Source: Palaemon carinicauda (taxonomy: Eukaryota; Arthropoda; Malacostraca; Decapoda; Palaemonidae). Taken from it: DNA of 64,000 nt. The notes beneath the pieces were generated by a model, which saw nothing but the letters and a program-made list of their open reading frames with translations, was not told the origin of the DNA and searched no databases. Below, piece by piece: positions 1 through 11,920 of the stretch; within the stretch, counting starts at the first letter, position 1, and each line of letters starts with the position of its first letter. The position numbers were made by a program, and so were the translations under genes. The DNA lies in NCBI RefSeq assembly GCF_036898095.1, contig NC_090730.1, forward strand, positions 28,537,780-28,601,779, in the 5' to 3' direction.

Positions 1-1278
1 AGCAGGAGAAGCTGCAAGCTGCAAAAAAAAAAACAAATAAAAAAAGAAGAATAAAACTGCAAAAGCAGCTTAGAGTGCAGGAGAAGGAGCAGGAGAAGCT
101 GCAAGCTGCAAAAAAAAAATAATAATAAAACTGCAAAAGCAGCTTAGAGTGGAGGAGAAGGAGCAGGAGAAGCTGCAAGCTGCAAAATAAAAAAGAAATA
201 AAAAAAATAAAACTGCAAAAGCAGTTTAGAGTGGAGGAGAAGGAGCAAGAGAAGCTGCAAGCTACAAAAAAAAAATAAATAAAAAAAAAAATTAAATAAT
301 GAAACTGCAAAAGCAGCTTAGAGTGGAGGAGAAGGAGCAGGAGAAGCTGCAAGCTCCAAAAAAAAAAATAATAATAATAATAATAAAACTGCAAAAGCAG
401 CTTAGAGTGGAGGAAAAGGAGCAGGAGAAGCTGCAAGCTCCAAAAAAAAAAAATAATAATAATAATAATAAAACTGCAAAAGCAGCTTAGAGTGGAGGAG
501 AAGGAGCAGACGAATCTGGAAGCTGCAAAAAAAAAAAAAAATAAAAATAAAATAAAACTGCAAAAGCAGCTTAGAGTGGAGGAGAAGGAGCAGGAGAAGC
601 TGCAAGCTGCAAAAAAATAAAAATAAAAAAAAAGAATAAAACTGCAAAAGCAGCTTAGAGTGGAGGAGAAGGAGCAGGAGAAGCTGGAAGCTGCAAAAAA
701 AAAGAAATTAAAAAAAATAAAACTGCAAAAGCAGCTTAGAGTGGAGGAGAAGGAGCAGGAGAAGCTGCAAGCTGCAAAAAAAAAAAAAAAAAAAAAAAAA
801 GAATAAAACTGCAAAAGCAGCTTAGAGTGGAGGAGAAGAAGCAGGAGAAGCTGCAAGCTGCAAAAAAAATAAATAAAAAAAGAAGAATAAAACTGCAAAA
901 GCAGCTTAGAGTGAAGGAGAAGGAGCAGGAGAAGCTGCAAGCTGCAAAAAAAAAAAATAAAAAAAGAAGAATAAAACTGCAAAAGCAGCTTAGAGTGAAG
1001 GAGAAGGAGCAGGAGAAGCTGCAAGCTGCAAAAAAAAATAAATAAAAAAAGAAGAATAAAACTGCAAAAGCAGCTTAGAGTGGCGGAGAAGGAGCAGGAG
1101 AAGCTGGAAGCTGCAAAAAAAATAAATAAAAAAAGAAGAAAAAAACTGCAAAAGCAGCTTAGAGTGGCGGAGAAGGAGCAGGAGAAGCTGGAAGCTGCAA
1201 AAAAAAAAATAAATAAAAAAAGAAGAAAAAAACTGCAAAAGCAGCTTAGAGTGGCGGAGAAGGAGCAGGAAAAACAGA
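1..1278. repeat. Minisatellite, about 85-bp unit, about 15 copies
   Basis: Tandem array running off the left edge. Each unit has a conserved core starting ACTGCAAAAGCAGCTTAGAG, then a GGAGAAGGAGCAGGAGAAGC-like purine stretch, then an A-rich spacer of variable length. The core recurs about every 80-90 bp and ends abruptly near 1278. The A-rich spacer length is the main difference between copies. One strand is almost entirely purine in the second half of each unit. Some units are open in one frame and translate as Lys/Glu/Gln-rich coiled-coil-like peptide, but stops in the spacers argue against coding. The last three units share a GTGGCGGAG variant, which suggests recent local duplication. Confidence 0.95.
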
Positions 1279-2070
1279 TTTCAGAGTAACATACTATTCA
1301 GATGACCTTCTTATGGACTCGCAGAGATGATGCTCCAGAGCCTTCAGGACAAAGGTATCATCCCACTCTGGGAGCCTGGGTTCCTAGGGTGAATCGGTTG
1401 CTTGAAGCTCCTCATGAGCATAGACAACTGCCATGAGGAGGAGAGGACCAAGCTCCCAGTTTAAACACTTGGCTCATGGCTAAGCAATAGCTTTTCACAG
1501 CCAAGAGTGAGAGGAGCTTCTATCAGTGGAAGTAGATAAAGAAGTCTATGATCTGCTGAAGAGTAGTCGCAAACAGAGAAAGAGACCACCTACATCACTA
1601 ATAACAGAAGATGGTCCACTTTTCCTAAAAGACATCTGTAGAGAACTGCTGCAGACATCCACTTCAGAATACTGCAAAAAAATGCCATTTATGCAAAGGA
1701 GATCCAGTCAGCCCTTTGTAATATTGGTGCCCTAAGCTAGGATGAGTCAACTTATAACCCCCCACCGTCCCGAAACAAATGACCCTTTCTTATGCGTGGT
1801 AGACTAACACCCTAAAAAACACACCATACTGCACAGTACTACATTGTTTTCATGTGGTTTCTATCACAGTATTGTAGTTTATATTAATTTACAAGGTAAT
1901 TGTGCATTACTAACACAGCTATAGTACAAGGTAAGACTACTCATAACGTATAAGTTGTTGCTACATCACATTATATATAAGTAGCAACAAGACAATTTTG
2001 TTCCTATTTTAATAGCACTCACTGATACTGTAATGTATATTACTTTCCATTCTATCTGCTAATTAATTTT
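1279..2070. other. Unassigned spacer with one short ORF
   Basis: No recognisable gene. A 69-codon ORF at 1526-1735 (plus) is rich in Lys, Arg and Ser and ends in a stop. Its composition is protein-like, but I recognise no family and see no flanking splice sites. The rest is AT-rich. It could be a decayed exon or retroelement piece next to the minisatellite. Confidence 0.4.
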
Positions 2071-3507
2071 TCAACTCGTTCGTACCCTCACTACTTCATT
2101 CCTAACCAAGTCTACTCGAGATACACCAGCCATACTCCCCAGACACTTCATCTCAAACACATTCAATTTCTGTCTCTCCGTCATTTTCATTCCCCACAAC
2201 TCCGATCCATACATCACAGTTGGTACAATCACTTTCTCATACAGAACTCTCTTTGCATTCATGCCCAACCCTCTATTCTTTACCACTCCCTTCACTCCCC
2301 CCAACACTTTACATCCTTCATTCACTCAGTGACATACATCTGCTTCCACTCCACCATTTGCTGCAACAACAGACCCCAAGTACTTAAACTGATCCAACTC
2401 CTCAAGTAACTCTCCATTCAACATGACATTCAACCTTGCACCCCCTTCCCTTCTCGTACGTCTCATAACCTTACTCTTACCCACATTAACTCTCATCTTC
2501 CTTCTCTCACATACCATTCCAAATTCTGTCACTAATCGGCCAAGCTGCTCTTCTGAGTCTGCAACCAGTACAGTATCATCCGCAAACAACAACTGATTTA
2601 CTGTACCTCCCATTCATGATCAATCTCGTCTATCAGTTTCAATTCTCGTCCAAGCACTCGAGCATTCACCTCTCTCACCACTCCATCAACGTACAAGGTA
2701 AACAACCATGACGACTTTACACATCCCTGTCTCAGCCCCACTCTCACCGGAAACCAATTGCTCACTTCACTTCCTATCCTAACACACACTTTACTACCTT
2801 TGTAGAAACTTTTCACTGCTTGCAACAACCTTCCACCAATTCCATATAATCTCATCACATTCCACACCGCTTCCCTATGAACTCTATCATACGCTTTCTC
2901 CGGATCCATAAATGCAACATACACCTCCTTACCTTTTGCTAAATATTTCTCGCATATCTGCGTAACCGTAAAAATCTGATTCATATATCCCCTACCTCTT
3001 CTAAAACCACCCTGTACTTCTAAGATTGCATTCTCTGTTTTATCCTTAATTCTATTAATCAGTACTCTACCATACACTTTTCCAACCACACTCAACAAAC
3101 TAATACCCCTTGAATTACAACACTCATGCACATCTCCCTTACCCTTATATAGTGGTACAAGACATGCGCAAACCCAATCTACTGGTACCATTGACAACAC
3201 AAAACACATTAAACAATCTCACCAACCATTCAAGTACAATCACACCCACTTCCTTCAACATCTCAGCTCTCACGCCATCCATACCAGGTGCTTTTCCTAC
3301 TCTCGTTTCATCTAGTGCTCTTCTCACTTCCTCTCTTGTAATCTCTCTCTCATTCTCATCTCCCATCACTGGCACCCCAACACCTGCAACAGCAATTATA
3401 TCTGCCTCCCTATTTTCCTCAACATTCAGTAAACTTTCAAAATATTCCGCCCACCTTTTCCTTGCTTCCTCTTCTTTTAACAATCTTCCATTTCCATCTT
3501 TCACCAT
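2071..3507 (-). pseudogene. RTE-like element, reverse transcriptase domain (frameshifted)
   Basis: Three frames together cover an RT. At 3507-3145 there is VGKAPGMDGV, the usual RT entry motif. At 3209-2598 there is GFRRGRGYMNQI, AFMDPEKAYDRV and RVGLRQGCV (fingers and palm motifs). At 2613-2326 there is LLFADDTVLVAD, the catalytic FADD box. The C-terminal piece (2325-2071) has the TVMYGSELWG segment seen after the RT in RTE-like ORFs and stops early. At least two frameshifts separate the blocks, so this is a dead copy. Confidence 0.85.
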
Positions 3508-3978
3508 CTCTTCAATTCTCGAACCAGCCTTCCTTACTCTCTTCAGTCCTTTCCAAAACTTCTTCTTATTCTCCTCATATAAACAACCCTATCCCTGATC
3601 CCACCTCAGGTCAGCCGCCCTCTTTGCCTCAGTTACCTTGTGCTTTACTTCCATATTTTTCTCTCTATATCTTTCATACTTCTCTACACTGTTACTCTAC
3701 AGCCATTCTTCAAATGCCCTCTTTTTCTCTTCCACTTTTACCTTCACTCCTTCATTCCACCATTCACTACCCTTCCTCATGCCGCTCCAACAAACTTTTT
3801 GCCAAACACATCACTTTCAATCCCAATAAAATTTTCTTTAACTTCCACTCCTCCTCTAAATTACCTGTTTCTCTTACTTTCACTCTGTCCTATGCCTTTT
3901 TCAAACTTTCTTGGTATTCACTTTTTACCTCAGGTTTTGTTGACTCTTCAACCCTCACTACCTCCCTTTTACATCGCC

Positions 3979-4747
3979 TCACTCTTTTGCTACAACTAAT
4001 TTTCCTTCCACCAAAAAATAATTAGGCCTACCATTAGCCATACCCCTAAACACGTGCACGTCTTTCAATCTTCCAAACATTCTTTTTGTTATCAACACAT
4101 AATCCATTAAAGCCCTTTCAACCAATTTTCCATTTGCCACTCTTACCCATGTATACTTGTTTTCATCTTTCTTTTTGAAAAAGCTAGAACTTATCACCAT
4201 CTCTTGCTCAACACAGATATCTACCAGTCTCTTACTACTCTCATTTTCACCTGGTAAGCCATACTTCCCAATGACACCTTCTACCTCTCCAGGTCCCACT
4301 CAAGCATTTAAGTCACCCATGACAACTACAGAATTCCTTCTACCCAGTCCTTCTACACACCTACGTAGTTAATCCATTCCAGAACTCATTCTGCACTTCT
4401 TCACTTTTCTCACAACCTGGCCCATACGCACTAACAAAAGCCCAACATTCCCTACCCAATCTAACCTTTACCCACATTAACTTAGATGATATTTCCTTCC
4501 ATTCCACTACTTTATCTGTCATCCATTCACTCAGCAATAAAGCCACACCCTCTCTTGCTCTTCCCCTTTCAATCCCAGACACTCTACCAGTCACTTCACC
4601 CTTCCATTTTATCTTTGTCTCACACAAAACCAACATATCCATTCTTCTATTCATAAGCATACTTCCAATCTCACATCTTTTACTCTCTATCGTACTACGT
4701 CCACGCACATTCAAACACCCCAAAATTAGAGTGTGGGGAGCAGTCAT
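3979..4747 (-). pseudogene. RTE-like element, endonuclease domain (frameshifted)
   Basis: The N-terminal part (4747-4361) reads LGCLNVRG and then LVLCETKIKWKG, matching the start of the exonuclease/endonuclease/phosphatase fold, where the Glu of ETK is catalytic. The C-terminal part (4299-3979) lies in another frame. It carries the NES-like stretch, a K-TW pair and MDYVLI, matching the later endonuclease motifs. In intact RTE elements this enzyme nicks target DNA to prime reverse transcription. The frame change near 4300-4370 and further breaks downstream mean it is not functional here. Confidence 0.75.
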
Positions 4748-4892
4748 TCTCCCCCAGCTCCACCTCTACTTTGTCTCACAGGAGTATATAGTACAGGAGA
4801 GGGGGTTCCCAGCCCCCTCGTCCCGTCCCTTTTAGTCGCCTCTTACGACACTCGGGGATACGTTGGCGCTATTCTAATTGTTATGCCCCCGT

Positions 4893-4945
4893 GGCATAAT
4901 ATTATTTTTATTATTATTACTATTATTATTATTATTATTACTAGC
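4893..4945. repeat. (ATT)n trinucleotide tract
   Basis: A run of ATT units, slightly interrupted, lies between the 5' end of the RTE-like element and the dispersed repeat that starts near 4947. Confidence 0.8.
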
Positions 4946-5350
4946 TAAGCTACAACCCTAGTTGGAAAAGCATAATGCTATAAGCCCAAGGAGTGAGGAA
5001 AGGAAACAAGGAAATAAAAAGAGAAGTAATAACAATAAAAAAAATAATATTTCACGAGGAGCATCAACATTAAATTAGATCTATCATATAAAATCTATAA
5101 AAACAAGAGGAAGAGAATCAAGACAGAATAGCTTGCATTTGTACCCTCAAATAAGAGAACTTTAACCCAAGACAGTGAAAGACCATGGTCCAGAGGCCAT
5201 GGCACTACCTAAGCCCTGTTAGAATGGAAAAGGGAATTCTAGTGGTCAGTCGACTGCCAATGTCCCCACATCCCTTTTGAAAGAGTAATGTAGAGTTTTG
5301 GACCAATGTCTTCTGCAGAGCTGTGCTACTATGCCAAAATCTGTCAGAAA
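4946..5350 (+). repeat. Dispersed repeat family A, copy 1
   Basis: Begins AGCTAAGCTACAACCCTAGT, continues with GTTGGAAAAGCA and AAGCCCAAGGAGTGAGG, then CCAAGACAGTGAAAGACCAT near 5168. The same succession of blocks is found near 10662-10900 (plus) and 44920-45245 (minus, two copies), always beside ATT/ATA trinucleotide runs. No coding potential is seen. It is probably a SINE or the tail of a non-LTR element; the family name is unknown to me. Confidence 0.7.
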
Positions 5351-7082
5351 AAGTAAGATGCCACTGCATCTCTTCTCCTCCAGGTAAAGTTAGCCTACAG
5401 GTTGGCTGTTTGATGAGTTCAAGAAAGCAACTGCCTTTCCTCCAGACAGTAATAACCTGCTGAGATTTGCTTCTCCTCCTGGACAGCCAGCCTCATAGAA
5501 CTGGTGAAGTCCCCTACCGTGAATAATCATGGGTGAACAAATGATACTGTCTGGAAAGAGGCAATGGCAGTGAACTCCATAGTTGTCAAATTGGCAGAAG
5601 AAAAAGAGGTTCCTTTTGCTTTTAACACAATCCAGGGGCAGGCTTACCTTCAGCCCACAGACTTATCAGGTTGAAATACAGGGGAGTAAGACAGCTCCTC
5701 TTGGACACATCCTTCTATGCAGAGTGAGTTTGGGAACCAAAAGCTTTCCAGAATGGGTAAACCAGAGAGAATTCTCAGATTAGGAGATACAATATAGGAG
5801 TTCACCCAGTCCAAGCCCCTCTAGCTAGCTCAGCTCAGGGAAGTCCAAATTGTCGCTTGGAGTTCAAACTGTTCTGGATTAAGGTGCTGTGGTTGCCTCT
5901 CCAAGGCTATTGTAGTCAGGAATAAGCTCATTGACCTAAATAAAGTCCCCCTCCAACTCTGGGGTTCTCAATGTCTAAAGGCAAGGCAGTCTCCCTGCTC
6001 TTTAGGGTTCATTAACTCCCAAGCTGCTTCATTCTCCAGAGGGAACTGAGGCTCAGTGAACTGCTCTAGGAACAATTCACTGTAGAATATGCAAGATCCG
6101 GCCCAAGAAAAGAGCCAGCTGCATACATATTCTTGAGAACTAGAAATGGATTGGATTAGATTTGGAAATTTAGATGAAATAGCCCAGCACTGGCGCCTTT
6201 GAGGACACTCAGCATCCAAAGTCCATCTAGGATAAAACCCTAGTTACACTATTAGGTAAATGTTGAAGAGGCTAGACAAAATGATAGAGGAGAGGAAGCA
6301 AGAACAATGGTAAAGTAGAGGGGTAAAAGGCAAGTTCTGCTATGGGCCAAGGGAATGCTGCAATGACTCTTAATTGGTGTGCAATGACTGCATTATAGTA
6401 TATCCCCACAAGGAGCTAGACAATGAAGCAAACCAAGAACCATTGAAGCTCCATGTCCACTGAATAAACTCTGGCACCACATCCTGAAGTAAAGACAAAA
6501 CATAACACCATAGACTTCTCTTTAGGGAAAGGGAGTGGACGCTCAGCTCAGCTCGGGGCTCAAAATTATTGCAGCAATAGGACTAATGAGACTCTCGTCT
6601 CAGGCTGTGTGCCTTTCCACACAAGGAAATAGGGCAATCAGACCATGTAGTCTTCCATAGTTGCAACTAGAAAGGTAATAGTGGCTCTAAAGATCCACTT
6701 CACCTGGGCTATATTGTCAATATTTTTCCCCAGGAAAAGCCTTAACAACTGGAGCTAGGTGGCAGCTGGAACGCTGGGCCTGTACTCTATTAGATCAACA
6801 TGAAGATACTAGTCACTGGGCAAGTTTTGTCATCCACTTTCCTAAGAAACAGGCAGTCACTAAAAGTCTCTCTTCTTATGGTTACCTAACTGGAATTTAG
6901 AGTTTTTTTTTTCTTTTAGATCTGTCCTGCATAGTAATTTTCTTGGAAATTTTGAGAGGTAAAAAATCTCTGAACCACTCCCGTTGAGGCCAAAACAGTC
7001 CTCCTATGGTCTTGTGCTGCTCTATGACTACCAAGGCTGAATAATTAATATCAGAGGGAAAGCATGAAAAAAATTTAGTAAT
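5351..7082. other. Intergenic stretch with no gene seen
   Basis: I see short ORFs only (for example 5583-5783 plus and 5968-6219 minus). None has a recognisable domain or neighbouring splice signals. Base composition is more even than in the flanking AT-rich DNA, so part of this may be a decayed repeat. Confidence 0.5.
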
Positions 7083-7381
7083 AAAATTTCTTATTTCTAT
7101 ACTTACCTGATGCTCATGTTGCTCCTTCTCCAGAAGCTTGGTTTAATCGACAGTTGCCCGTAAAATTTTAAACCCATTTTCTTTGCTTCAATAAACACAT
7201 GCCCTTAGTAAAAGAAGAAGCATTCTAGCAGTAAGTGGTAACAGATGCACCAGTCTCTTTTGAGATGCACCAGTCTCTTTGGCTTTCAAGTGAAAATTAT
7301 TCCTATCCTCTTGACAGCACGAGGCATTAGGGCAGATAGTGGCATGTATAGGAACATCAGGTGAGTATAGAAATAAGAATT
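7083..7381. repeat. Hairpin-type DIRS terminal repeat (old copy)
   Basis: Arms of about 27 bp (7083-7113 and 7355-7381) are near-perfect inverted copies separated by about 240 bp. The same arm-loop-arm plan is seen at the recombinase-side ends of the DIRS elements at 28704, 54306 and 62938. A 20-bp direct duplication (GATGCACCAGTCTCTTT) lies at 7232-7281 in the loop. Confidence 0.65.
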
Positions 7382-7660
7382 GTTCTAACACGGTTACTTA
7401 CCTAGAACTACCTTCTTAGGAGTTACTGGTTAACTCTACCTAACCGACCAGCTTTTTGTATAGTTTACCCCCCTCTTCCCATTTTCTACGGGGTCAACCT
7501 CTGGCAGTGTGGTATGTGCCCTGAGGCGACCCGGGGTCGGGCAGCATACTAGCTCATATCGAATCGCCAGTAAGTTTCTGGTTGCGACGCGATAAACATC
7601 TCGCCGTGCTCTCTCCTACCTTGTGCGACCCTTTGTGTCCCCCGATCCTTTGTGCTTACC
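7381..7660 (+). repeat. DIRS 5' terminal repeat fragment, related to the element at 48112
   Basis: Aligns by eye with 48112-48385 over its whole length. Shared blocks include TTGTTC-AACACGG, TACTTACCT-GAACTAC, GTAGTTTACCC, GTGCCCTGAGGC, CCCGGGTC, CAGTAAGTT and GCGACCCTTTGTGTCCCC. It lies directly inward of the 7083-7381 hairpin, where the preserved elements carry their internal complementary region, but it is much longer than that region needs to be. A second, nested fragment is therefore also possible. Confidence 0.7.
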
Positions 7661-7661
7661 T

Positions 7662-8162
7662 CGTACTAACCAGGGTTAAAAGAATACCGGGTTAGACCGT
7701 CTCTGAGTTACTGCGCACCTTCGTGACGTCAGTGGATAGTGACTGTTGAAGAAAACGAGGAAAACAAGTTTTAGGGTCACTACAGTAGGTGTTTCCCCCA
7801 TAGCACACTTTTCTTTCTTTCGTGAAGGAGGAAGATAACTTTTACCTTGATCTTCAGGTACTTTATCATTTGAAGACTAGAATTTCAGTTTTTTCTTTGT
7901 TTTTATTTATTTTTTGGTTAAGGAGATAAGAGAATTCTGTTTAAAATTTATACTTTTTTTAATGAAAATACAAAAAAAAAAAAAAAAAAAAAAAATCAAG
8001 CTTTTATTTGGAAATTTACTATTTCTCTATTTTTCCATATTTTTGCTTTTGACTTCTCTCGCAGGAGATTTTTCTGTTCAAGATTCTTATCATAAAAAAA
8101 CATGAGACACTGTACAAATAGGGAAACAACTTTTGGTAGATTTACAAAAGGAATCATAAAAG

Positions 8163-8244
<82 letters not shown>

Positions 8245-8546
8245 CATATTGGTCTTCCTTTCTCCTTTGACTTGATCTGCAGCCATACACGGAGCAAGTA
8301 GCCATGACTCCTCAGGACCCAGAGGATTAACGAGGATTTATCTAGAGATTAACCAGGTGGATGAAGACCGCATGGTTAAGAGAGCTTGAGTTCTTGTTGT
8401 TCTCCCGAGTAGAGTCAAATACAGACTGATGACATTTCTTAATCTGAACCCTAACCAATGCAGCCGCTCAGCGAGATGCGCGAGATTGTTCTTATTTTGG
8501 TCAGAAGTGGGCTAACCCTGTATTCTTTTAACCCTGGTACTAACCA
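7662..8546. repeat. Inverted pair of about 35 bp around a (GA)n tract
   Basis: TACTAACCAGGGTTAAAAGA at 7664 is mirrored at 8509-8546, where the rc strand reads TTAGTACCAGGGTTAAAAGA. The arms are about 90% alike and 810 bp apart. Between them lie poly-A, (GA)n and AT-rich DNA without genes. This may mark a non-autonomous element. Confidence 0.5.
8167..8240. repeat. (GA)n microsatellite
   Basis: About 37 uninterrupted GA units. Its translation on the minus strand as Ser-Leu repeats is an artefact. Confidence 0.98.
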
Positions 8547-8549
8547 GGT

Positions 8550-10655
8550 CTAGATTACTTATGATAAAACATCTCAAAATATGGGATTCCAGAGTGTTTA
8601 CTAAACCTATCTAATATATAAGACTGTAGCTTGTGTAAATGATGTTTCTTGATCTAAACGATACTTTGATTGATACCAAACGAATTATCAAATTGAAACC
8701 CTACATACTTTTAGGTTAGCGAGTTAAAGTTCAACTGAACTCAATCTTCATAAGCAAACCATCATTCATTAAGATGATTTATAGCAAAATCCCACTTAGT
8801 ATGCCATGAAGCTGCTGCTAAAACTTTTCCAAAGAAAGATTTTTTAGGAAATTTAAGGGAAGTAAATACAGTATTATGAATGCTATAGCATATTTGATGA
8901 CAGGGACGCTAACTAAAATTCCTGAAATTTTGTCCAAGTAATACTGAATGACTCTTATTGGAAAAAGAAACGTATTTTCTGTGGAAACACTTTCATCGAT
9001 TTTCAGAGAAGGTATGTGAAAAAAATGAGGGAAAACTCTATAGCTTTAAAATAATTTTTGGCTGTGAACAATGACAAAAGGAACAAAATCATCCTGTGTT
9101 CCCATTATTTGTTTTGCTGAAGCTAATACCAACGGGAAAAGGTTTCTAGCTGAGATCTTTTGAAGAAATATTTAAGAATTCAGATTTTTTAATTACTGTA
9201 AAGCCACACCTAAATTCCAGAAAATTTACCTTACTACTGGAGACCTTTTAGTACTCAACATTATAATACAGTACAACTACTGTATTATGATACCTGAAAA
9301 GGACAGATCTAATCCCCAATGCTTAAGAATCGAATTAGGCATGGATCTAAATCCTTCAATGGCTAAAATTGAATGTTTCTCTTCATAAAAATGAATTGCA
9401 AAAATTTAACAATATCCAAGCTGGACCTGGTCATTGGCAGAATGCTTTGCACCAATCAAAATAAGCATTCCATTGTCCATTAAAGGAATTATTGGTTGAT
9501 TAACTTTTAGAACCTATAATAGACAAGTCTAGAGGGTTTCACAAACCCTTTGTTTCTGAGGATACGATGTATAGTTTCCATTCGGTCAGATGTAACACAG
9601 TTGGGTTTGGATGAATCACTTTTGAAAGAGATTGTTTGCATATTGTAATGCTTTATATAGTAACCTTCCTGGACACTGACAACCGACATCACACATCAGT
9701 GTATTATTTTTTATGTGGTCAGAAAAGAGCTATTAGCATCATCCTGCTGTTCACAGAAATCCCAAATTTGTTTGACATCTGTAAATGACAGGAAAATAAT
9801 AAGCTGTTATTTCATGAAAGGAGTACAAAAATGTCCAGCTAACATCTCGGCACATAAAGAGTATCTGGTAGATAACATTTATCACTAGCCATTAATGAAA
9901 AGTGCATTAAAACCACTAGTTACCACTTCAGGAGTTAGGTTAGGGTTTGAAACAGGGTATGTTAGGCTTTAAATAATACTTTGAACCAAGAATTTCATGA
10001 ATTTTTGAGCTACCACAAAAGGAGTTATTTGCATTAAATTTCTCAAATTTCGAATATACAAAAACTAACTTCATTGGCTAAAGCAAAAAAGAAGCCTGGA
10101 ATGGAAGCAGTATAATCATTTCCTCTATAATCAAGGAGCCTAGCTTTTTCTGTTTAAATAAATCCTTCTACAACACTAGAATTTTTAGCAAAGGAAACTG
10201 TATAAAAATACTTTCTTAACAGAAGTGACTAAATTGGCTTGCCTGGAATATAAAGGTTTTTTGTTTATTAGTCATTATGATGTACTCAAAGAGGACATTA
10301 TAATGAAATCTATATCAAGGCTAGGTAACAGACTAGTGTTATACCAGTTACAATGTCTTTGAGGCTTCAAAGACTTGAGACTAAATGAAACCAAAATAAT
10401 GGCCATTCTTTGTAATATTGATAACAAATTAAAGATTCTTATCCACAATGAAAAAGTGGAATTGAGAGGTTTATAAGGTAGTTCTATCCTAAGATTTCAC
10501 GAGTACTTAACATATGCCATATTGTTTCCCGGAAGCACTTTAATGCTGTAGCTATTCGGAGGTTCAAGGACTAAAAGCATCGCAAATATGTCACCAATTA
10601 ATAATAATATACTATTTGTGGATTAAACTTTTATTTTTAAATATTTTTTATTAAT
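8550..10655. other. Gene-free AT-rich stretch
   Basis: I see nothing coding. Some blocks near 9930-10100 (a GGTTTGAAACAGGG-like stretch) resemble 40110-40170 and may belong to the same decayed repeat family as 11200-11560, 13050-13400 and 39700-40060. Confidence 0.5.
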
Positions 10656-10900
10656 ATTATTATTACTTGCTAAGCTACAATCCTGGTTAGAAAAGCAGGA
10701 TACTGTAATCTCAAGGGCTCCAAAAGGGAAAATCAGGCATTCTACCCCAAGACAGTGGAAGACCATGGTACAGAGGCTATGGCAATACCCATGACTAAAG
10801 AACAGTGGTTTGATTTTGGAGTGTCCTTCTCCTAGAAGAACGGCTTACCGTCATTAAAAGTCTCTCTTCTACCCTGCCAAGAGGAAAGCAGCCACAGAAC
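10656..10900 (+). repeat. Dispersed repeat family A, copy 2
   Basis: Has CTTGCTAAGCTACAATCCTG, GTTAGAAAAGCAGGAT, CTCAAGGGCTCC and CCAAGACAGTGGAAGACCAT in the same order as 4946-5350. It is preceded by ATT-rich DNA, as the other copies are. Confidence 0.7.
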
Positions 10901-11199
10901 AATTACAGCGAAGAATAATTGTTTAGTAATTTCAGTGTTGTCAAGTGTATAAGAACAGGGGAGAATGTGGAAAGAATAGTCCAGACTATTCGGTGTATGT
11001 GTAGGCAAAAGAAAAATGAGTCGTAATGAGAGAGATGGATCCAATATAGTACTGTTTGGCAAGTCAAAGGACCCAATAACCCTCTAGCAATATTATCTCA
11101 ACAGATGGTTGGTTCCCTAGCCAACGTACCCCCTATAATGCTAATAACCAACTATAATATTCACGTCTTCTTTATAGCTAGACTCGTAATGATGATAAA

Positions 11200-11560
11200 A
11201 GCACTAGTGTTAGAATTTACCCAACTAAAGTAACCCACGTATTGACCTAGTGGCAAAACTTGCAAGCAAACGGAAACACACTGTCATCCAGAATGTTATG
11301 TGATCATCCATCTTTAGCCAATATATCAGCAGCAATAAAGATATTTGTAAAGATTCAATTAAATTTAAAGTTAAAAGCATCTACGATCTGAAATGCCATT
11401 TCCCAAAATAAAAACGGTTATTGGTTAAGGGCGCTTGAGATATATGAATCCATATTACCTACTTTGTCTTCTGCCTTGCAATTTAGAATTGTAATAGACC
11501 AACTAGGTATGGAGAATGATCCAAAGTAGTTGAAAGAATTCAAGACTCCACAAGATGAAC
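11200..11560. repeat. Decayed dispersed repeat B, copy 1
   Basis: Shares ordered blocks with 13050-13400 and 39700-40060. All three have a GGC-AA-CTTGC-AGCAAAC-like stretch, or the CACTG-CATCC stretch. They then share a GATAT-(A/T)-GAATCCA / TACCTAC / GTCTT-TGCCTTGCAATTTAG-like stretch about 200 bp further on. Divergence is high (roughly 30%), so this is an old family. Confidence 0.5.
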
Positions 11561-11734
11561 ATGACTGTAAGATGTAATGAATATTAAGAACCCTTACTGA
11601 AGGAACTCTATGTAAATATGATTTGCTTCCCACAAATGAAGGTTCACTGGCCCTCTGAAAATAACAGAGGAATTTACGCAAGCAAAAACTTGTGATGCGT
11701 AAGGAAGTACTGGCATGTCATATTGATATTTACT

Positions 11735-11920
11735 CCGTTAAACTGGGTTCGAGTCCCGCTCAAACTCATTAGCGTCTCCAACCTCACCATCCTTGTGAGC
11801 TAAGGATGAGAGGTTTGGGGTAGCCTACAGATCTACCCGCTGAGTCATCAGCAGCCATTGCCTAGCCCTAGCTTGGGTGGAGAGGAGGCTTGGGTGCTGA
11901 TCATAGTATATATGGTTAGT
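11735..11920 (+). repeat. tRNA-derived SINE-like repeat, copy 1
   Basis: Contains GGGTTCGAGTCCCGCTC, which matches an RNA polymerase III B box/T-arm. This is followed by a body (CAACCTCACCATCCTTGTGA, GCTGAGTCATCAGCAGCCAT, CTAGCTTGGGTGGAGAGGA) that is repeated in inverted orientation at 12488-12690. There is no full cloverleaf, so it is a SINE rather than a tRNA gene. Confidence 0.7.

Larger units (their letters stand above)
2071..4890 (-). mobile_element. RTE-like non-LTR retrotransposon, broken and 3'-truncated
   Basis: Minus-strand element with the order expected of RTE-clade retrotransposons: an apurinic-type endonuclease (about 4747-3979), a linker, a reverse transcriptase (about 3507-2326) and a short C-terminal piece (2325-2071). 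The reading frame changes several times, so no intact protein remains. The sequence homologous to the end of the ORF stops near 2071 without a visible tail, which suggests 3' loss. The upstream end is near 4890, where an (ATT)n tract begins. Clade assignment rests on the recognisable endonuclease and RT motifs. A related RTE/BovB-like lineage is possible. Confidence 0.8.

Noticed and set aside
299..1289. Several 60-80-codon ORFs in the minisatellite, on both strands
   Set aside because: Frames change or stop in the variable A-rich spacers; no start context or splice signals. A decayed exon origin is possible but not shown.
3110..4025. Plus-strand Ser/Phe/Leu-rich ORFs of 60-190 codons
   Set aside because: Antisense shadows of the RTE-like element, whose real domains are on the minus strand.
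8090..8305. Ser-Leu repeat ORF on the minus strand
   Set aside because: Translation of the (GA)n microsatellite.
11735..11760. tRNA gene suggested by GGTTCGAGTCCCGCTC
   Set aside because: The T-arm-like sequence is present but no D-arm, anticodon arm or acceptor stem can be built around it; the body is repeated at 12488-12690, so it is a SINE.
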